This document shows positions 1-10,554 of a DNA stretch of 64,000 nucleotides, piece after piece. Position numbers and translations under genes: made by a program. Position 1 is the stretch's first letter. Each line of letters begins with the position of its first letter. Source of the DNA: Zymoseptoria tritici IPO323 (taxonomy: Eukaryota > Ascomycota > Dothideomycetes > Mycosphaerellales > Mycosphaerellaceae); assembly GCF_000219625.1 (NCBI RefSeq), contig NC_018207.1, forward strand, positions 1,364,001 to 1,428,000. The letters are read 5' to 3'. A model generated the notes under the pieces. That model worked only from the letters and a program-made list of their open reading frames with translations, was not told the origin of the DNA and did not search any database.

Positions 1-428
1 GGAGCGGAGATCGAGGACGGCGGTGATGTCGACGGCGAGGTGGGAGTGGTGGGAGTGGGATGATGGATTGAAGGATGAAGTCGAAGTTGGCAGGAGATGG
101 ACTTCGGGCACGTTGGCACGTAGCATACCTCATACCAGCGGACAGCTAAGAAACCCGGACCCCTGCAAGTTCGCTGTGGCCTGACGTCGCCTGGAAATCG
201 GAATCGGCTTCGTCACCCCCTGCTGTTTGAAGGCCAATTCCAATTCACGAACATCAACCATCAAATTCACGTGAAGACCTCATTTCAGTCTTCTCTTGCA
301 CTTACTCCTTCATCAAACAACCTTCCTCCTTCCTCCTCCATCACATCAACACCGCCATCCGCCACCAGCTGAACTACACCAACACTTCACCACCACCGCC
401 ACAAACACCCCCAAACCCATCACCCAAG
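1..428. promoter_or_regulatory. Upstream region and 5' leader of the UBX gene
   Basis: No complete gene is visible. The last ~180 bases before the ATG at 429 are rich in C/A and CT tracts (cacc, caac, cttcctcc), typical of a fungal 5' leader. The first ~80 bases are GT/GA-rich and could be the edge of a gene leaving the window on the minus strand, but no start or splice site supports that. Confidence 0.4.
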
Positions 429-1364
429 ATGGCGAACGACCTCGACAACCTCGTCGACATGGGCTTCGACCGCGAAAAAGCCTCCCTCGCCCTCAAAAAA
501 TCCGGCAACCTCCCCTCCGCCATCGACTGGCTCGACAAGAACGCCAACAAATCCCTCTCGGAAATGCAAGCCGACGACGCAGGCTACGAAGACGAAGCCG
601 GCGCACCTGCCCTCTCCGCCGGCGAAAAAGCCGCCAGCATGCTGTGCAACGAATGCGGCAAAAAATTCCGCAGCATGGCACAAGCGCAATTCCACGCCGA
701 GAAATCCGGGCACGTCGACTTTGCTGAATCGACTGAGGAGATTGCCCCGTTGACGGAAGAGGAGAAGAAGCAACGCTTGGAGGAGTTGAGGCAGAAGTTG
801 GCGGAGAAGAGAGCGGGGCAGGCGAATGAGGATAAATTGGCGAATAAGCGGAACGAGGAGATTAGGAGGAAACATACGAAGGAACATGATGATGCGAAAG
901 AGCAACTCCAGCGGAAAGAGCAGATTAAAGAAGCGAATGCGAAGAAACAGGAGAAACTCGATGATTTGGCGGCGAAGAAGAGGATCAAGGATAAAATCGA
1001 AGCGGACAAGGCGGCACGGAAAGCGAAGCAGGAGCAGGATAAGGCGATGCGTGAGAATCCAGACGCCTACAACCCTGGCGCTCCACAAGCTCCTCCTGCT
1101 GGGCTTGCTGCACCCGCTGCTGCGAAAAAGGCAGGTCACACGGAGGCGAGACTAAAGTTGATGACGGCGAACGGGCCAGTGACCAAGACATTCGGGGCGG
1201 ACACGACATTGTTTGAGGTGGCGGAGGCGGTGGGCAATGAGACGGGCCAGAAGCCGGTGGGGTTTGAGAGTACTTTCCCGAGGAAGACGTTTGGGTATGA
1301 CGACTTCAATTTGACGGTCAAGGAGGCGGGGTTGGTGCCGAGTGCGGTGTTGAACTGTAAGTGA
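429..1364 (+). CDS. UBA-UBX domain protein, UBXN1/SAKS1-like Cdc48/p97 cofactor
   Basis: Single-exon gene of 311 residues, close to the length of animal UBXN1. Order of domains: a UBA domain at residues 1-40 (starts MANDLDNLVDMGFDREKA, with the MGF loop typical of UBA), a C2H2-like zinc finger at about 72-95 (CNECGKKF...FHAEKSGH), a long charged Lys/Glu coiled coil at about 110-215, and a C-terminal UBX fold at about 232-310 (ARLKLMTANGPVTKTF ... FPRKTF). UBA domains bind ubiquitin and UBX domains bind Cdc48/p97, so a role in ubiquitin-dependent Cdc48 substrate handling is expected from the family. The start ATG at 429 is in a good context (CCAAGATGG). It is convergent with the next gene. Function is inferred from domain order only. 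Confidence 0.93.
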   Translation: MANDLDNLVDMGFDREKASLALKKSGNLPSAIDWLDKNANKSLSEMQADDAGYEDEAGAPALSAGEKAASMLCNECGKKFRSMAQAQFHAEKSGHVDFAESTEEIAPLTEEEKKQRLEELRQKLAEKRAGQANEDKLANKRNEEIRRKHTKEHDDAKEQLQRKEQIKEANAKKQEKLDDLAAKKRIKDKIEADKAARKAKQEQDKAMRENPDAYNPGAPQAPPAGLAAPAAAKKAGHTEARLKLMTANGPVTKTFGADTTLFEVAEAVGNETGQKPVGFESTFPRKTFGYDDFNLTVKEAGLVPSAVLNCK

Positions 1365-1771
1365 GGGAGAGGTGGGATGGGGTGTACAAGACGAGATGCG
1401 TAGACGACAGATGAGAGGTGCCGTGGCGTGGGCGAAGACGATCATCCAGTGATGATGAAAAGCGAGGTTGCGGAGAGGAGTTGTTCTTCTGCATAGCGAA
1501 GGCGAAGGTGCATGAGATATGAGATGAGCAGACGACGAGATGAGGCCGTCAGCATGGTGATAATGGAGTCTGTGTATAGATTCAGACCATACATCACGCA
1601 CGAATGTAAACGAATAGTCGAATGAGCTTGTGAGCAACGTGAAGTCTTCAGTGTGATCTATGTGACTGAACGGTTCTGCAATCTCCAACATGTGCATTCG
1701 CTAGCAGACAGACCGTCGTGAAAACATCCTCAGCATCGACTTCCTCATGCCCGGCCGAACACAATGTACAC

Positions 1772-2917
1772 TCACGCAGCGACCTTCGCCTTCTTCGTCT
1801 TCTTCTTCGGCGCCACCTCAGCACCATCAACAACACTCTTCGCCTTCCGCTTCTCCTTCTTTTCCTCCACTTTCTCCTCAATCTTCTTCTCCTCCACCTC
1901 ATCCACAATCACCTCCTTCGGATCCACAGCTGGCTTTCCCTCGATCGCTCCCTCAACCGCCCCCTCAACCGCCTGCTGCTGCACGGGCACACTCTCCACC
2001 CCCTTCACCTCCGGCATCTCAAACTCATACCCCAACTCCTCCAACTTCTTCCCCTTCCCACTCCGTCTCTTCTCCTCCTTCCCGACCCTCTTCCCCCAAG
2101 TCTCGCGATCCGTACCTCTCTTGAGTATTCCCCCTTCGATCCGATTTCTCGGCCTCACTTTCCCTCCCTTCGCTCCTTGCTTGCTAAATAGTCCTTCCTT
2201 GACTTGATCCAGAGGGATGGTTCTGGCTTGTAGCAGATGTCCGAAGAGCAGATATTTGTCCATCGTCCTCGCCACGATATCCGCTACACTCGCCGACTCG
2301 AATTGGATGAAAGCGAAGTGCTGCGATTTCCCCGTTTTGCGGTTTCGAGCGAGTCGGATGGCGGAGATGGGACCGAATTGGGAAAAGTAGGCGGCCATTT
2401 GGGGTTCGTAGAAACCGTGGGGGATGCGGGAGATGTAGACTACGCCGGGGATGGATTCGGGGTCGGAGGAAGTGGTTGCTCCCGTGAGGGCTTTGGGTTT
2501 GGGGGCTTTTGGTAGCTTTGCGACGTCGATGGCGTCGGTGTCGGCATTGATGTCATCCTCGGCTTCTTCGTCTTCGCTATCGGTGAAGCCGGCGAAGAGG
2601 GCGTCGGTTTGGGCAGTTGTCAGGGCGGTGCCGGCTTCTTCGTCGTCGGAGATGATGTCCTGTGCTGCTGCGGCGGCGGCAGATTTCTTCTCTTTCTTGG
2701 CTTTTGCGGGCTTCGACTCTGCCTTCTTAGTCGTATCCTTCTTCTTCTTCAACGCAGACTTGAGAGGTGCAGGTGCTTCTGCGGCGGGTGGTGGTGCAGG
2801 CGCATCGGCGGAACGAGTCGTGCGGGTGCTGGTTGTCGCGACCTTGACTTTCTTGGTGGGAGGGACGACGTCGTCACCGGACTTGCGCTTCTTGGTGGTT
2901 TTAGTATCAGTCGACAT
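1772..2917 (-). CDS. Nop15/NIFK-like nucleolar RRM protein, ribosome biogenesis
   Basis: Intron-less, 381 residues when started at the ATG at 2917 (MSTDTKTTKKRK). The open frame runs further upstream to 3166, but that part overlaps the neighbouring promoter and looks non-coding. The N-terminal ~150 residues are Lys-rich and then acidic (KKKKDTTKK, SDSEDEEAEDD-type), fitting nucleolar localisation. A single RRM lies at about residues 165-245 (GVVYISRIPHGFYEPQM ... FAFIQFES), and YISRIPHGFYE is the pattern I associate with yeast Nop15 and human NIFK. The C-terminus has another Lys/Glu-rich tail ending KKKTKKAKVAA. The family acts in 60S pre-ribosome (ITS2) processing. It is longer than yeast Nop15 because of the low-complexity tails. 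Confidence 0.88.
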   Translation of the reverse strand: MSTDTKTTKKRKSGDDVVPPTKKVKVATTSTRTTRSADAPAPPPAAEAPAPLKSALKKKKDTTKKAESKPAKAKKEKKSAAAAAAQDIISDDEEAGTALTTAQTDALFAGFTDSEDEEAEDDINADTDAIDVAKLPKAPKPKALTGATTSSDPESIPGVVYISRIPHGFYEPQMAAYFSQFGPISAIRLARNRKTGKSQHFAFIQFESASVADIVARTMDKYLLFGHLLQARTIPLDQVKEGLFSKQGAKGGKVRPRNRIEGGILKRGTDRETWGKRVGKEEKRRSGKGKKLEELGYEFEMPEVKGVESVPVQQQAVEGAVEGAIEGKPAVDPKEVIVDEVEEKKIEEKVEEKKEKRKAKSVVDGAEVAPKKKTKKAKVAA

Positions 2918-3141
2918 GGTTGTGGTGTGTACAATGTGTGGATTGAAAGGTTGGTGCAAAGAATCTCGAGCTTGGGATGCGAGAAGGACTTTCCTCAAAA
3001 AATTAAGGCGGAGGTCAGGGCCGGAGTTTATCCGGCGACTGTGGTGGACTTCACATGCGATTGCTTGCCCATTCTTAGGACTCCGACAACTCAACTTTGT
3101 CGTCTTTCTTCGACTCCTCAGATCGAGTGAGAAAGCATTTG
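2918..3141. promoter_or_regulatory. Bidirectional promoter between Nop15-like and SMN genes
   Basis: Only 224 bp separate the two divergent start codons (2917 minus, 3142 plus), so both genes must use overlapping control sequences. I see no TATA box. The coupling is suggestive because one product serves rRNA maturation and the other snRNP assembly. Confidence 0.6.
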
Positions 3142-3803
3142 ATGGCGGAAAAATCAGAGCCCCCATCCGACTGGGACGACTCCGCCCTCCAAACCTCCTG
3201 GAACGACGCCTACGCCGAGTACCAAGTCCGCTTCGCTACAACCTTTCCAACTCAAAAACATCGCTCTGACAACTGCCACAGAGATACCACTCTCTCGCCG
3301 CTCTCGGCAAGAAGGTGTCCCGTTCCCCATCAGTCTCTCAAGAAGTCAAGGCCACATCCCAAGCAGGTGATCTGCCTTCAAAGAACCAGGCCGAAGATGC
3401 AGCGCATGTCCCGCTCAACTTCGTGAATGCTGAGGGTGTCCATCCATCCACGCCTGCGCCCGCGCGGCCATCGCAACCGGTTGCGGGGAAATTCCCTGCT
3501 ACGCCGATGCCTGGAGGTGGGATGCCTGGAGCGGGATTGAGGATGCCGAAGGAGTTGTTTAGTGCTTGTGGTGCTACTGGCGGTACGATCCTCTACCCTT
3601 CCCTTCTGCTGTCAATTCTTGGGGCGACTTCGTGGATGCTGACCATTGAACTTGCAGGTCAAGAAGTCCATATGAGGAATCTTATGATGTCGTGGTACTA
3701 TGCGGGTTACTACACAGGGCTTCTGGAGGGGCAGCAGAAGGCTTGGGCGGCGATGCAGGAGGTTGGAGGTGAGGCGGAGGATGAGGGGGAGGGGGAGGGT
3801 TGA
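3142..3803 (+). CDS. Survival motor neuron (SMN) homologue, snRNP assembly
   Basis: Three exons, 3142-3225, 3282-3582 and 3658-3803, giving 176 residues. The N-terminus contains WDDSALQTSWNDAYAEYQ followed, after intron 1 (GTCCGC...CACAG), by RYHSLAALGKKVS: this is the Gemin2-binding helix of SMN. The C-terminus carries an unmistakable YG box, LMMSWYYAGYYTGLLEGQQ, the oligomerisation helix of SMN (Y/G spacing). The central part is Pro/Gly-rich, and there is no Tudor domain, as in the short S. pombe Smn1. The family assembles Sm rings on spliceosomal snRNAs. Intron 2 (75 nt) is a multiple of three and free of stops, so retention would insert 25 residues just before the YG box. Donor 1 (GTCCGC) is non-optimal. 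Confidence 0.88.
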
Positions 3804-5379
3804 GCGAAGGCTACGCATCGAGCCCGGAAAGGTCAAGTCACTGCGATACGAAAAGCCGGCGGAATGCGGAGTTCATCAACATGTCATTTCGGCTGGAGTG
3901 GAAACATAAGGACTGTGCGGGATAAAGGGATCCAATTCAGGTCGAGTCGAGGGACAGCAGGCTCACTGCTCCGACTCCCCATGGGTCGGGAGGAGGATAC
4001 GAGAGAGCCATGGTCAGAAAGAGCTCACAGTCATGAGACCATCGGCACATCATTCGCTGGGTACAGGCAATCGTGCAGTAAGTAATACCTCGCACTCCTT
4101 CCAAGCCATTCATTGACCATAAAGCGTGGCATCGTTGATGATAAGACTTCGCTTCCGCGCTGATGAAGCACGACATGCATAGATCGTATTGCATCGCCGC
4201 GAAGCTTCGTACAGTGTAGTTGCTCAGTGTTGGAGGAATGCGAGTAGCTACGAGCGAGCAGATGTTCCAGGTCCGCTACCTAGAGATTTCTCGAGGCCAT
4301 TGCTGAAGTCTCAGGCACTATCGCGCTTGTCTTTGTGCCACCACGGACCTTTGCACAGTCTACTTTGATTCGCTCAACTTGGATCGTTCTTCTGCATTGA
4401 TTGCCGGCGCCTATCAACATCCTTGGAACTTCACCTCTTGTGCTGCTCTTTCATCGCTGAAACGCCAAGACCAGCGGTATCTGAAACACCTCTACGCGCC
4501 GACGTTCCTTCACCACTCATTCACCTACATCAACTTCAATGCTCCGCAAACAATACTGTATCTATCTTTACGCCACTGCAAACGTCTGGAAAGGCGTGCT
4601 CGTCCAGTGATTTCGTGTCCCAGTCGCGCGACTGATGCTGAGAAGCGCTCTGTGTCCAGAAAGGCAATTCTTCTGCTGGCCGTGAAATCGCAATTCATGC
4701 ACGGCAGAGAAGAGCGCATATCGTTTCATTTCACGAACCGCGTCGCGAACAGAATGACTCCCTATGGACGATGTTGTCGGTAACACGATGTGCATGATAT
4801 GGTGGCGTTGAAGTCTTCGCGAGAGTCGACTTCACCTCCATCCGCCGAGCATTCTCATTCTTCCTATTGTCGAGTGTTTCCTTTCCTTCCGCTTCACCCT
4901 CTAGCGACATTTCCCTTTTCTTTCTATTGTTGCTGGCGACTTGCTATTCTTCTTATTGTCACTTTCTGGCAGACAATCGGAAGAGTTCACGGCCTTTGAC
5001 AGGCGTTGGACTTCTTCTTCCTTCTATCTCTCTCTCTTCTGTATCTTCACATCACGCAGCAAAGTCACGAACAAAACACACGACTCCTTTCCAACTCCTC
5101 TCACATCCTTCACTCATTCGAGCCCTCGCTGGTCGACCACCTCTCTACACCAACAACATCTGCTGGACAGCCTTCCTTCGACTAATACCACCAACCTCAC
5201 ATGTTTCTTCGTCTCTATCCAACAGAGAAGTATGGCCTGTCTCCTCTTCAACAGTCCCAACAGCAAAGCTGACTCTCCTCCTTCCCAGACTCCTGTACCT
5301 GCCCTTCGAGCTCACAGCCGTGCGATCCCGCTTCGGCATCTTCAACGAAAAGGACAGCAGCACTCCTCCCAAATCCAAG
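3804..5379. other. 1.6-kb intergenic region with pyrimidine-rich leader
   Basis: No gene is supported between SMN and the next membrane-protein gene. From about 4850 to 5300 the plus strand is strongly pyrimidine-rich (many ctt, ctc, tct runs), typical of a long promoter/5' leader. The open frame that extends upstream of 5380 lacks the composition of the protein and is best read as leader. Confidence 0.5.
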
Positions 5380-6519
5380 ATGACACTCTCACCCAAGTCC
5401 CTCGCTGGTCCCGGCTACATCATTCTCAATGGCATCCGCGTGATGAACATCATCGCCTTCATGGCAGTCATCGCCGCTAGCATCGTCATGCTCGTCAAGA
5501 TCTCAACAGACACAAAGCTGTACTTCTTCGACGCCGTCTCACATGTTGTAACAGCCGGAACAAGCAGTACGTTCATCGAACTCCTCCCATCCCTCTGCTC
5601 CAACTGACCCATCCCAGTCTTCCTCATAACGTCCGAACTCTCCCTCTTCCGGCCCTACTTCGCCCGCAACTGGCCCCTCCTCTCTCCGCGCTCCGGCTTC
5701 GTCTTCCTCGCCTTGACCCAACTCGCCCTCGGCGCCAACATCATGGGCAACCTCAACAAACCCTCAGGCAACCAGGATTCTCTCGGCCTGGCATTCTGGC
5801 GTGTCGTCATCGCCGCGGGAATCGTAGTCTTCATCCTCGGCTGGCTGAACCTCATTGCATCCTACATTTTCCGCGATACGGCGAACAACACCACCGCCCG
5901 ACAAGTCCGCGCCAAGGGAGCCGCTATCAACAAAACTCCCATCGTCGGAGGGTCTTTCCACAGCAGCAGTACGCCATCTCCACCGCAAATGCGCCACGCC
6001 TCACCCTCCTCCTCCGCGAGGAAATCCTTCAACCCATTCTCCTTCTCCTCTTCCACCACCACAACCACCCAACAACCTCATCGAACCTCCTACCTCCCCT
6101 CCTACCACACCGCCTCACAAACGCCAATCACGCCAGTCACGCATCATCATCAGCACCCATCGCGCAGCACCTCCTCCTCATCGTCCTCAACCACCTCCTC
6201 CGCTAGACCCAACAAACCCTACCCCACCCAATCGCATATGCCCGCAAGTCCCACCTCCCGCTACTCCCGCGCCACAGCCTGCACCGCGAAAAAAGTCCGA
6301 GGCATCTTCTCTCCGTGGAGGAATAGTCTTGCGCCTCCTTTGCCGGTGAATCCGCAGCAGGGTGGGAATGGGGAGATGCAGATTTCGGCGCCGATGGGGG
6401 TGAATCCGCAGTTTGCGCATTTGGTACAGGGTGGAGGAGGTGGTTTGAGGAGGCCGGATAGTGCGTTGCATCCAAGTCGGAGTGGTGGGGAGGGGGAGGC
6501 GTGGAGGTGGAGGGTTTGA
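5380..6519 (+). CDS. Fungal four-helix membrane protein (DUF7598-like)
   Basis: Two exons, 5380-5566 and 5618-6519 (intron 51 nt, GTACGT...CCCAG), 362 residues. The start MTLSPKSLAGPGYIILNG is chosen because the conserved-looking part begins there. Four hydrophobic helices are visible: about residues 20-45 (VMNIIAFMAVIAASIVMLV), 52-80, 90-115, and 125-155 (FWRVVIAAGIVVFILGWLNLIASYIF). The C-terminal ~200 residues are a cytosolic-type Ser/Thr/Pro/His-rich tail, ending with a Gly/Arg-rich segment. I recognise the membrane part as resembling fungal proteins grouped as DUF7598, whose function is unknown to me. It converges on the next gene (350-bp gap). Confidence 0.8.
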
Positions 6520-6868
6520 GAGGGTGAATGAGGGAGATGGGGGCGGTTGACCGTGGATTTCGAGGAACGGGAGTGGTTTGGGCAGAGCGAGGTGTTGGAG
6601 GCGGGAGGGAATATGATTTGAGAAGAGAAGAGAAAGGGCCTGCGGCAATCATCGGCGGCTCTGGAGAGGTCTCTTTGGGAAAGGAGGGAGATGCAGTCCG
6701 TCAATTTCGTTTTTTTTCTTTTCTTTTGGCGTTCATAATGAGATCTTCAATAACGAGATACCCTACCCAGCACGGTCGCTAAAAAAACCGCATATCATAT
6801 CCAACAAACTCACAACGTTCTGTTCTGCTTTCTTCGTGCCTGTTACACCCAGCCTCTCCGCTTCCACG

Positions 6869-7933
6869 TCAGTTCTCCTTGCTCACCTTCTTCCCGCCCT
6901 TCGACAAACCCAACCTCTCCTCCACCAGCCCACAAATCTCCCTCCACTCCCTCATCGCTCCACTGCCCACATCTCCACAGGCCAGATTCTTCTCCACCGG
7001 TCGGAGAACTTCCACCCACCCGCCTTCCCTGTCGACATTCCACTCCCCTTCCAATTTCGCCATGTGGGACGAGGTCACCGGGTGGTTCCACATGGCGGTG
7101 TTCATCGCTGGACATAGGATGATTCCCTTTTTCCTCCTCCTCCCTCTATCGTCCTGTCCAGTGGATATAGGGTACGGCCACGGCACGGATGGTCTTTCCT
7201 CGTCGATGGTGCCCGTCCCATCCCACGCCCTCGCGACGCTGAGAATCAAGGAGGAGGAGAAGCCGCCACAAAGCCCCGCCATCGCGTTCGCGGAGAGGGG
7301 AGCGATGACCATCAAATCCGCCCACCGTCTCAACTCGATATGAAGAATTGGATCACCGCGCACCCAGGGGCGGAGCCATTCATCAGAATCCAGGTAGATT
7401 GCTTCCAGCGTCGGGATCGTGGCGAGGAGAGTCGCGGGAGTGGGTTGCTCGGCGGACTGGCCTGAGAGGAAGGTGAGGGCGGTGGGAGAGAGGATGAGTC
7501 GGATTGAGAGGTTTGGGTGGTGGGTGGAGAGGTAGGAGAGGATGAGGGGGAGTTTTATCGTTGCTACGGAGCCGGTAGCGGAGAGGAGGAGGTGCGGGCG
7601 GTTGTCGTGGTGGTGGTCGGATGCTATGAGGGCGGGGGGTGGGGGAGGGAGGATGTCGGTTGTGGGAGGGGGAGATGAGGGTCTGGAGAGGTTGGCTGGT
7701 TTGGAGGGGTGAGAGGACTTGAAGATGCCGAATGATTCGTAGGCGCTTAGAGGCGACTCATCCGCCGGCGTGTCCTTGCGACTGGCCACCATCCAGAAGG
7801 TGAAGCAGAGAATCGGGTAGACGAGGACGATGAGGATGGTGAGGAGGAAGGCAATGTTCATGGATAGTTCGAAGAGGGCGGAGAAGAAGATTGGTCGGCA
7901 GGTGGTGGAGGTTGATGTTGAAAGGAGGAGCAT
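6869..7933 (-). CDS. Phosphopantothenoylcysteine decarboxylase (coenzyme A synthesis), HFCD flavoprotein
   Basis: Open frame of 354 residues without introns. HFCD-family signatures are clear: LLSATGSVATIKLP near residue 115 (FMN-binding start), the catalytic-histidine segment ILHIELRRWADLMVIAPLSANAMAG, the PAMNTAMW substrate-binding motif, and the LACGDVG motif near the end, which holds the proton-donating Cys. The family decarboxylates 4'-phosphopantothenoylcysteine to 4'-phosphopantetheine; in yeasts relatives also act as Hal3/Cab3 regulators. Unusually, the frame begins with a hydrophobic helix at about residues 26-48 (MNIAFLLTILIVLVYPILCF). Alternative starts at 7861 or 7792 exist; a start at 7792 (MVASRKDT) would drop the helix. 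The 7933 ATG has the best -3 base. It is divergent from Grx5, 225 bp apart. Confidence 0.87.
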   Translation of the reverse strand: MLLLSTSTSTTCRPIFFSALFELSMNIAFLLTILIVLVYPILCFTFWMVASRKDTPADESPLSAYESFGIFKSSHPSKPANLSRPSSPPPTTDILPPPPPALIASDHHHDNRPHLLLSATGSVATIKLPLILSYLSTHHPNLSIRLILSPTALTFLSGQSAEQPTPATLLATIPTLEAIYLDSDEWLRPWVRGDPILHIELRRWADLMVIAPLSANAMAGLCGGFSSSLILSVARAWDGTGTIDEERPSVPWPYPISTGQDDRGRRRKKGIILCPAMNTAMWNHPVTSSHMAKLEGEWNVDREGGWVEVLRPVEKNLACGDVGSGAMREWREICGLVEERLGLSKGGKKVSKEN

Positions 7934-8158
7934 GTCAGGAAGAGGGAGAGGTTTTGAAGAAGGATTTTCGCTTCATGTCCATTCAGCTCGGATCCGGTCT
8001 GGTTGATACGGTGGTACGGTCATGTTGTGTCCATGGATGGGGAATTCTTGGAATTCATTATCCATGGATGAGTCGGAGATATATCCGCTTACTCAGCGAC
8101 ATTCGTCGAGCTTCAAGAACATCACTCTCCTACACCACCACCCACACCACCACCCAAC
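7934..8158. promoter_or_regulatory. Bidirectional promoter between PPC decarboxylase and Grx5 genes
   Basis: The divergent ATGs are 225 bp apart. A short imperfect repeat of tccatggatg is seen at about 8030-8070. No TATA box was found. Confidence 0.5.
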
Positions 8159-8757
8159 ATGTATTCCCGCCCAGCATTATCAGCGGTACATCTCATCTCC
8201 TTGACCTCCTCCCATCAATGACTCCTCCCCACTAACCATCCCATCCCAGCTCTCCGCCCTCCGACCGCGCCTCAACCCACTCCTCTCCCCCCGCTTCGCC
8301 TCCCTTCAAAAATCCTTCCTCTCCACCGAAACCCGACAAGCAATCGACAAAGCCGTCGCTTCCGCGCCCGTCGTCCTCTTCATGAAAGGAACCCCCGAGA
8401 CACCTCAGTGTGGGTTCAGTCGCGCGAGTATTCAGTTGCTGGGACTGCAGGGCGTGGATCCGGCGAAGTTTACGGCGTTTAATGTGCTGGAGGATGAGGA
8501 GTTGAGGGCTGGTATGTTGTATTGAGATACTGTGTGGAGATGGATGGATGTGGATTGAGGCTGATTCTTGGTGTGTGATGATAGGAATCAAGGAGTATTC
8601 GGAGTGGCCCACGATTCCGCAGTTGTATGTGGAAAAGGAGTTTGTGGGTGGGACGGATATTATGATGTCGATGCATCAGGATGGATCGTTGGCGTCGTTG
8701 TTGGAGGAGAAGGGGGTTTTGGCGGCGGTGGAAGGGGAGGGAGGCAGCAGTTCTTGA
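8159..8757 (+). CDS. GRX5: Mitochondrial monothiol glutaredoxin, Grx5 type
   Basis: Three exons, 8159-8185, 8250-8511 and 8585-8757, giving 153 residues. Exon 1 encodes only MYSRPALSA; with exon 2 this makes an Arg/Ser-rich, acid-free N-terminus expected of a mitochondrial presequence. The core has [19 protein letters not shown], containing the monothiol CGFS active site, then WPTIPQLYV (the cis-Pro TVP-like segment is TIP here) and [15 protein letters not shown], the glutathione-binding region. Grx5 coordinates a [2Fe-2S] cluster with glutathione and acts in mitochondrial iron-sulfur cluster transfer. Length and motif order match the family. Introns are 64 and 73 nt; intron 1 contains an ACTAAC branch site. 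Confidence 0.93.
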
Positions 8758-9224
8758 GGAGGAGATGCGGAGGGATGTATCAGTACGGGGAATGGAAGAG
8801 CAACGTCGAGATGGAATGGAAGGCGAGGAGCAGGCTTGCACCACGTCTCCTGCTTCGGAGTGATAAGTGGGATCAGTCCGCTGAGAGCGTTTGCTGCAAG
8901 AGGATCTGTTGTGGTATCGCAACTTGTACACGTAAGATACGTGATATGCAGCAAGTGATAACGGTAGTGAGTATGCGCATTCATGGATGGTAAGGATCTT
9001 GTCTGAAGCCGGAGATGGAAATCTCGCTCCTTCCTGTTTGTGAGATTCGACCCGATCTTCGAACTAGTTCGCCGACTTCATTTTATTCTTCTTCTTTTCT
9101 TCCTCCATCCGACATTCATCCTCCTTCGACATCTCGTTTTGCGCTTCCATTTTCTGCTTCAGTGTGTGCTTAGCGGTGTGGTCATCGACCATTCCGCTCA
9201 CGTCAGAACCGCAAGCTCAACAAC

Positions 9225-10230
9225 ATGGCACAAGTCCAGCTCCCGCGTCACCAGCAGCAGCAACAGCGCGTCCGCATCGCAGCCTCTCACTCACCAGGCA
9301 AAGAGAACATCCCACCGACCTGGGCAAATGGAGCACCTCACTCCACCGCGAAGAAGCACCACGACAAGTCTCGCAGCAAGCACCGCAAAGACCGCACCGC
9401 TCGAGAAGTCCTCGCACCACTCCCGGCCGGCGTCCTCAAGTCCACAGTCGCCAAAGATGGCTTCTTCCAACAATTCGGCAAGCACATCCACCGACAGAAT
9501 TCGGAAGATGATCCTCTACGTGTTCGACCCGGCTTCTTCGCAAAGTATCGACAAGATGAAGTGCAGGAGCAGGGACTGGAAATGGGCTTCTCCGGTGAGG
9601 AGTCGTCACAATCCTCCTTCACTTGCGCAGCTCACTCACCTCCCCTCTACAGAAGCGGCACACGAATACTGCGACTCCGCCGCCACGCACCTCGAACTGC
9701 GCCACACCGACCTCACCCAGATCATCACCACGCGCAAGACCGGCTTCGACGCGGATGGTAACCCCGTCCCTCGCTCCGGCGTCCCCACGCAAGCCGACTT
9801 CGACGCCCTTTTCCAAGAAATGAAAGTCCTCGACCGCGACATCGAAGAAGAACAGGTCTCGGTCAAATTCACCCGTCCCGACGGCACCGAAAACACCACA
9901 CTCTTGCACTTCGGCAGAACCCTCGAGCTGCTGTGTAAGCGGAAAGAGGAGAAGCAAGCTCGTATCGCGGAGCTACAAGCCGAGCGGGACGAGGTGAAGG
10001 AGGAGATGGACGGACTGGTGAAGGAGATTGAGGGCGAGAGTGAGGAGGGGAAGAAGGCGGAGGAGGGGTTGGAGAAGGAGATGGAGGGATTCCGGAAGGA
10101 GGAGGAGGAGTGTGAGAAGAAGGCGAAGAGGAAGATGAGGGAGATGAAGAAGGAGGAGGATCAGGTTACGGAGGAGTTTAATCGGAAGGTGGAGGAGTTG
10201 TTTGTGATGGCGAGTGCGCAGAGGGGGTGA
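9225..10230 (+). CDS. Unknown coiled-coil protein with KEN-containing disordered N-terminus
   Basis: Two exons, 9225-9594 and 9653-10230 (intron 58 nt, GTGAGG...CTACAG), 315 residues. Residues 1-120 are Gln/His/Lys/Ser-rich and probably disordered, with HSPGKENIPP, a possible KEN-type degron or simply a basic tract. After the splice, EAAHEYCDSAATHLELRH begins a helical region, and from about residue 215 to the end there is a very long Glu/Lys coiled coil (heptad-like EEKQARIAELQAERDEVKEEM). I do not recognise the family; kinetochore or cytoskeletal coiled-coil proteins are possible but unsupported. The upstream open frame from 9040 is leader. Confidence 0.72.
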
Positions 10231-10554
10231 TTGATCGGTTGAAGGCATCTGCAGGAGAGGATGTGTCGAGGTCACTGTGTGTGAGGGAATGTATGGACTG
10301 ATGGGAACGGCTGGAATGATTAATGTTAATATGTATAGGAACGGGGCGAAGCGTTCGAAGATGAGAATGCAAGAAGACTTTGCAGGAGAATCTCAAGCAA
10401 CACGACCAGGAAGTTTGCATACGACCAACACGATCGGAGCAGTCCTCCTACCATCCAACTTGCCTCCCCTATCGGTTCTCAAGAGTCTCCCTGATCGTGA
10501 CCACGGCAATCCCTTTGGCACTGTCTGAGCGAGCGGGCATCACGGTCGCTAGCC

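Noticed and set aside
9040..9224. Upstream open frame before the coiled-coil gene
   Set aside because: It is in the exon-2 frame but not contiguous with the exon-1 frame; the ATG at 9225 plus the 58-nt intron gives a coherent protein.
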